A stretch of DNA of 64,000 bases. Origin: Rutidosis leptorrhynchoides (lineage: Eukaryota > Streptophyta > Magnoliopsida > Asterales > Asteraceae). Position numbers and translations under genes: made by a program. Position 1 is the stretch's first letter, and each line of letters starts with the position of its first letter. The stretch lies in NCBI RefSeq assembly GCF_046630445.1, contig NC_092341.1, positions 7,566,001-7,630,000 on the forward strand, given 5' to 3'. Below are positions 61,376-64,000 of the stretch, in pieces. Below the pieces are notes generated by a model. The model was not told where the DNA came from. It ran no database searches and saw only the letters and a list, made by a program, of their open reading frames with translations.

Positions 61376-64000
61376 ATGGCACCGACTACTCGACACACCG
61401 TGAATATGAATGAAGAGGAATTCCGTACTTTTCTAGCTTCAAACATAGCCGCAGTACAGGCTGCGCTACATACCAACAATAACCTTGGATCTAGCAGTAC
61501 ATGAAATCGTGTAGGATGCACCTACAAAGAATTCACTGCCTGTAAACCTTTGGAATTTGTTGGAACCGAAGGACCGATCAGATTGAAACGGTGGACCGAG
61601 AAGGTCGAATCGGTGTTTGTCATAAGTAAGTGTACTGAAGAGGACAAAGTGAAGTACGCTATGCATACCTTCATAGGTTCTGCGTTAACATGGTGGAATA
61701 CCTATCTAGAGCAAGTGGGACAAGACGATGCGTACGCACTACCGTGGTCAGCATTCAAGCACTTGATGAACGAGAAGTACCGTCCCAGAACCAAGGTCAA
61801 TAAGCTCAAGACAGAACTTAGAGGGTTACGAACCCAAGGATTTGATATTACCACGTACGAAAGACGATTCACAGAATTGTGCCTATTGTGTCCGGGAGCA
61901 TTCAAAGATGAGGAAGAGAAGATCGACGCGTTTGTGAAAGGATTACCGGAAAGGATCCAAGAAGATATAAGTTCACACGAGCCCGCCTCCATACAACAGG
62001 CATGTAGAATGGCTCACAAACTAGTGAACCAGATTGAAGAAAGAATTAAAGAACAGACTGCTGAAGAGGCCAATGTGAAGCATGTCAAAAGAAAGTGGGA
62101 GGAAAATGGTGATAAGAATCACCAATACAACAACAACAGCAATTACAACAATAATCGCAACAATTATCCCAACAATCGCAACATCAATCGCAACTACAAC
62201 AAACGGCCCAACAACAACAACAACAACAACAGCAACTACAACAATCATCCCAACAACAATAATAACCGCAACAACAACAACAACAATCAGAAGCAGATAT
62301 GCCAAAGGTGTGAAAAGTATCACTCGGGGTTCTGCACCAAATTTTGCAACAAGTGTAAAAGAAATGGTCATAGCGCGGCAAAGTGTGAGGTCTACGGACC
62401 AGGAGTTAATAGAACGAAAGGAACAAATGGTGTCGGAACGAGTAATGGCGGAGCAAGTAGTGTCGGAGCAAGTTATGCCAATGTAGTTTGTTATAAATGT
62501 GGAAAACCGGGCCACGTTATTAGAAATTGCCCGAACCAGGAGAACACTAATGGACAAGGCCGCGGAAGAGTTTTCAATATTAATGCGGCAGAGGCACAGG
62601 AAGACCCGGAGCTTGTTACGGGTACGTTTCTTATTGACAATAAATCTGCTTACGTTTTATTTGATTCGGGTGCGGATAGAAGCTATATGAGTAGAGATTT
62701 TTGTGCTAAATTAAGTTGTCCATTGACGCCTTTGGATAGTAAATTTTTACTCGAATTAGCAAATGGTAAATTAATTTCAGCAGATAATATATGTCGGAAT
62801 CGAGAAATTAAATTGGTTAGCGAAACATTTAAGATTGATTTGATACCAGTAGAGTTAGGGAGTTTTGATGTGATAATCGGTATGGACTGGTTGAAAGAAG
62901 TGAAAGCAGAGATCGTTTGTTACAAAAATACAATTCGCGTTATAAGAGAAAAAGGAAAACCCTTAATGGTGTACAGAGAAAAGGGCAACACGAAGCTACA
63001 TCTTATTAGTAATTTGAAGGCACAAAAACTAATAAGAAAAGGTTGCTATGCTGTTCTAGCACACGTCAAGAAAGTACAAACTGAAGAAAAGAGCATCAAT
63101 GATGTCCCCATTGCAAAAGAATTTCCCGATGTATTTTCGAAAGAATTACCGGGATTACCCCCACATCGATCCGTTGAATTTCAAATAGATCTTGTACCAG
63201 GAGCTGCACCAATAGCTCGTGCTCCTTACAGACTCGCACCCAGCGAGATGAAAGAACTACAAAGCCAATTACAAGAACTTTTAGAGCGTGGTTTCATTCG
63301 ACCAAGCACATCACCGTGGGGAGCTCCTGTTTTGTTTGTCAAGAAGAAAGATGGTACATTCAGGTTGTGTATCGACTACCGAGAGTTGAACAAACTTACT
63401 ATCAAGAACCGCTACCCACTACCGAGAATCGACGACTTATTTGATCAACTACAAGGCTCGTCTTTTTATTCAAAGATTGACTTACGTTCCAGGTATCATC
63501 AAATGCGGGTGAAAGAAGATGATATTCCAAAGACTGCTTTCAGAACACGTTACGGTCATTACAAGTTTATGGTCATGCCATTTGGTTTAACTAATGCACC
63601 AGCTGTGTTCATGGACCTTATGAACCGAGTGTGTGGACCATACCTTGACAAGTTTGTCATTGTTTTCATTGATGACATACTTATTTACTCAAAGAATGAC
63701 CAAGAACACGGTGAACATTTGAGAAAGGTGTTAGAAGTATTGAGGAAGGAAGAATTGTACGCTAAGTTTTCAAAGTGTGCATTTTGGTTGGAAGAAGTTC
63801 AATTCCTCGGTCACATAGTGAACAAAGAAGGTATTAAGGTGGATCCGGCAAAGATAGAAACTGTTGAAAAGTGGGAAATCCCGAAAACTCCGAAACACAT
63901 ACGCCAGTTTTTAGGACTAGCTGGTTACTACAGAAGGTTCATCCAAGACTTTTCCAGAATAGCAAAACCCTTGACTGCATTAACGCATAAAGGGAAGAAA
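61376..64000 (+). CDS. gag-pol: Gag-pol of element C (Tekay/Del type), one early TGA, cut by window edge
   Basis: An ATG at 61376 opens a frame of 875 codons to the last base of the window, with one TGA at codon 43 (61502-61504), probably from CGA by CpG decay. The gag domain is around codons 60-220 (WW at 106-107). An Asn-rich linker follows, then a Cys/His cluster from codon 309 and two zinc knuckles (C324-C337, [15 protein letters not shown]372-C385, [14 protein letters not shown]). Protease has DSGA from codon 430. Reverse transcriptase has LCIDYRELN and FIDD (766-767 for DD). In the motif usually written DLRSGYHQ the glycine is arginine here, which may harm RT. RNase H, integrase and any chromodomain lie beyond the window. 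The frame continues upstream of the TGA in phase, so a single change inactivates the product. The minus-strand frames here are shadows. Confidence 0.93.

Larger units (their letters stand above)
24309..64000 (+). mobile_element. Tekay/Del-type Ty3/gypsy element C carrying an F-box gene, host of the nest
   Basis: Order: 5' LTR (24309-30422, interrupted by solo LTR G), initiator-Met primer site (30425), acidic ORF, F-box ORF (interrupted by element B), a short inverted repeat, then gag-pol from 61376 to beyond the window. Everything is on the plus strand and in one line once G and B are removed. The primer site, two zinc knuckles in gag and the [10 protein letters not shown] reverse transcriptase fit the Tekay/Del clade of chromoviruses. 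The 3' LTR is not in the window, so its target duplication cannot be checked. Confidence 0.88.

Noticed and set aside
62021..62557. Minus-strand 178-codon frame with long Val/Ile runs
   Set aside because: It is the antisense of the Asn-codon repeats in gag of element C.

Overview
The window is AT-rich plant nuclear DNA dominated by LTR retrotransposons. It holds one clearly intact host gene, a three-exon INDETERMINATE DOMAIN (IDD) C2H2 zinc-finger transcription factor at 17445-20005 (+). Athila-type and Tekay/Del-type Ty3/gypsy elements, plant-type introns and an IDD gene point to a flowering plant. The repeat families look like those of Asteraceae to me, but that is recollection and not shown by the sequence.

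Left part (1-15167): a minus-strand Athila-type element (A) runs off the left edge. It has a 5' LTR (9460-11453), a tRNA-Asp-type primer site, an uninterrupted 1867-codon gag-pol ORF, a small accessory zinc-knuckle ORF, and an apparent 1.8-kb intron leading to an env-like exon cut by the window edge. A sits inside a minus-strand Tekay-like LTR (E, 11454-15167) full of microsatellites. Right of E (15168-15480) is a possible broken exon pair of an unknown host gene.

Middle (15481-23538): the IDD gene with its flanks, a 5'-truncated poly-A retroposon with an 11-bp target duplication (20931-21363), a small tandem duplication, simple repeats, and a Helitron-like 3' end (22784-22819).

Right part (23539-64000) is a nest. 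A partial LTR (F) was hit by a plus-strand Tekay/Del-type element (C, from 24309 past the right edge). C's 5' LTR was hit by a further element that is now a solo LTR (G, 25020-27897, TSD TATAT). C carries two extra ORFs between its initiator-Met primer site and gag: an acidic ORF and an F-box gene. The F-box gene is split by a second Athila-type element (B, 31899-60887, TSD AACAC). B's pol is split by a young Tekay-like element without gag or pol (D, 42472-54413, TSD GTCTT). Removing B and one TSD copy restores the F-box frame to an in-frame stop at 61033-61035. C's gag-pol follows at 61376 with one early TGA.

The features I rate highest are: the F-box gene in the pre-gag position of a retrotransposon; paired GC-rich palindromes at the LTR, leader and post-pol intron of both Athila-type copies, with compensatory base changes; and conserved splice sites in A and B that would give the env-like frame its start codon. 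All comparisons are by eye; no alignments or database searches were run.
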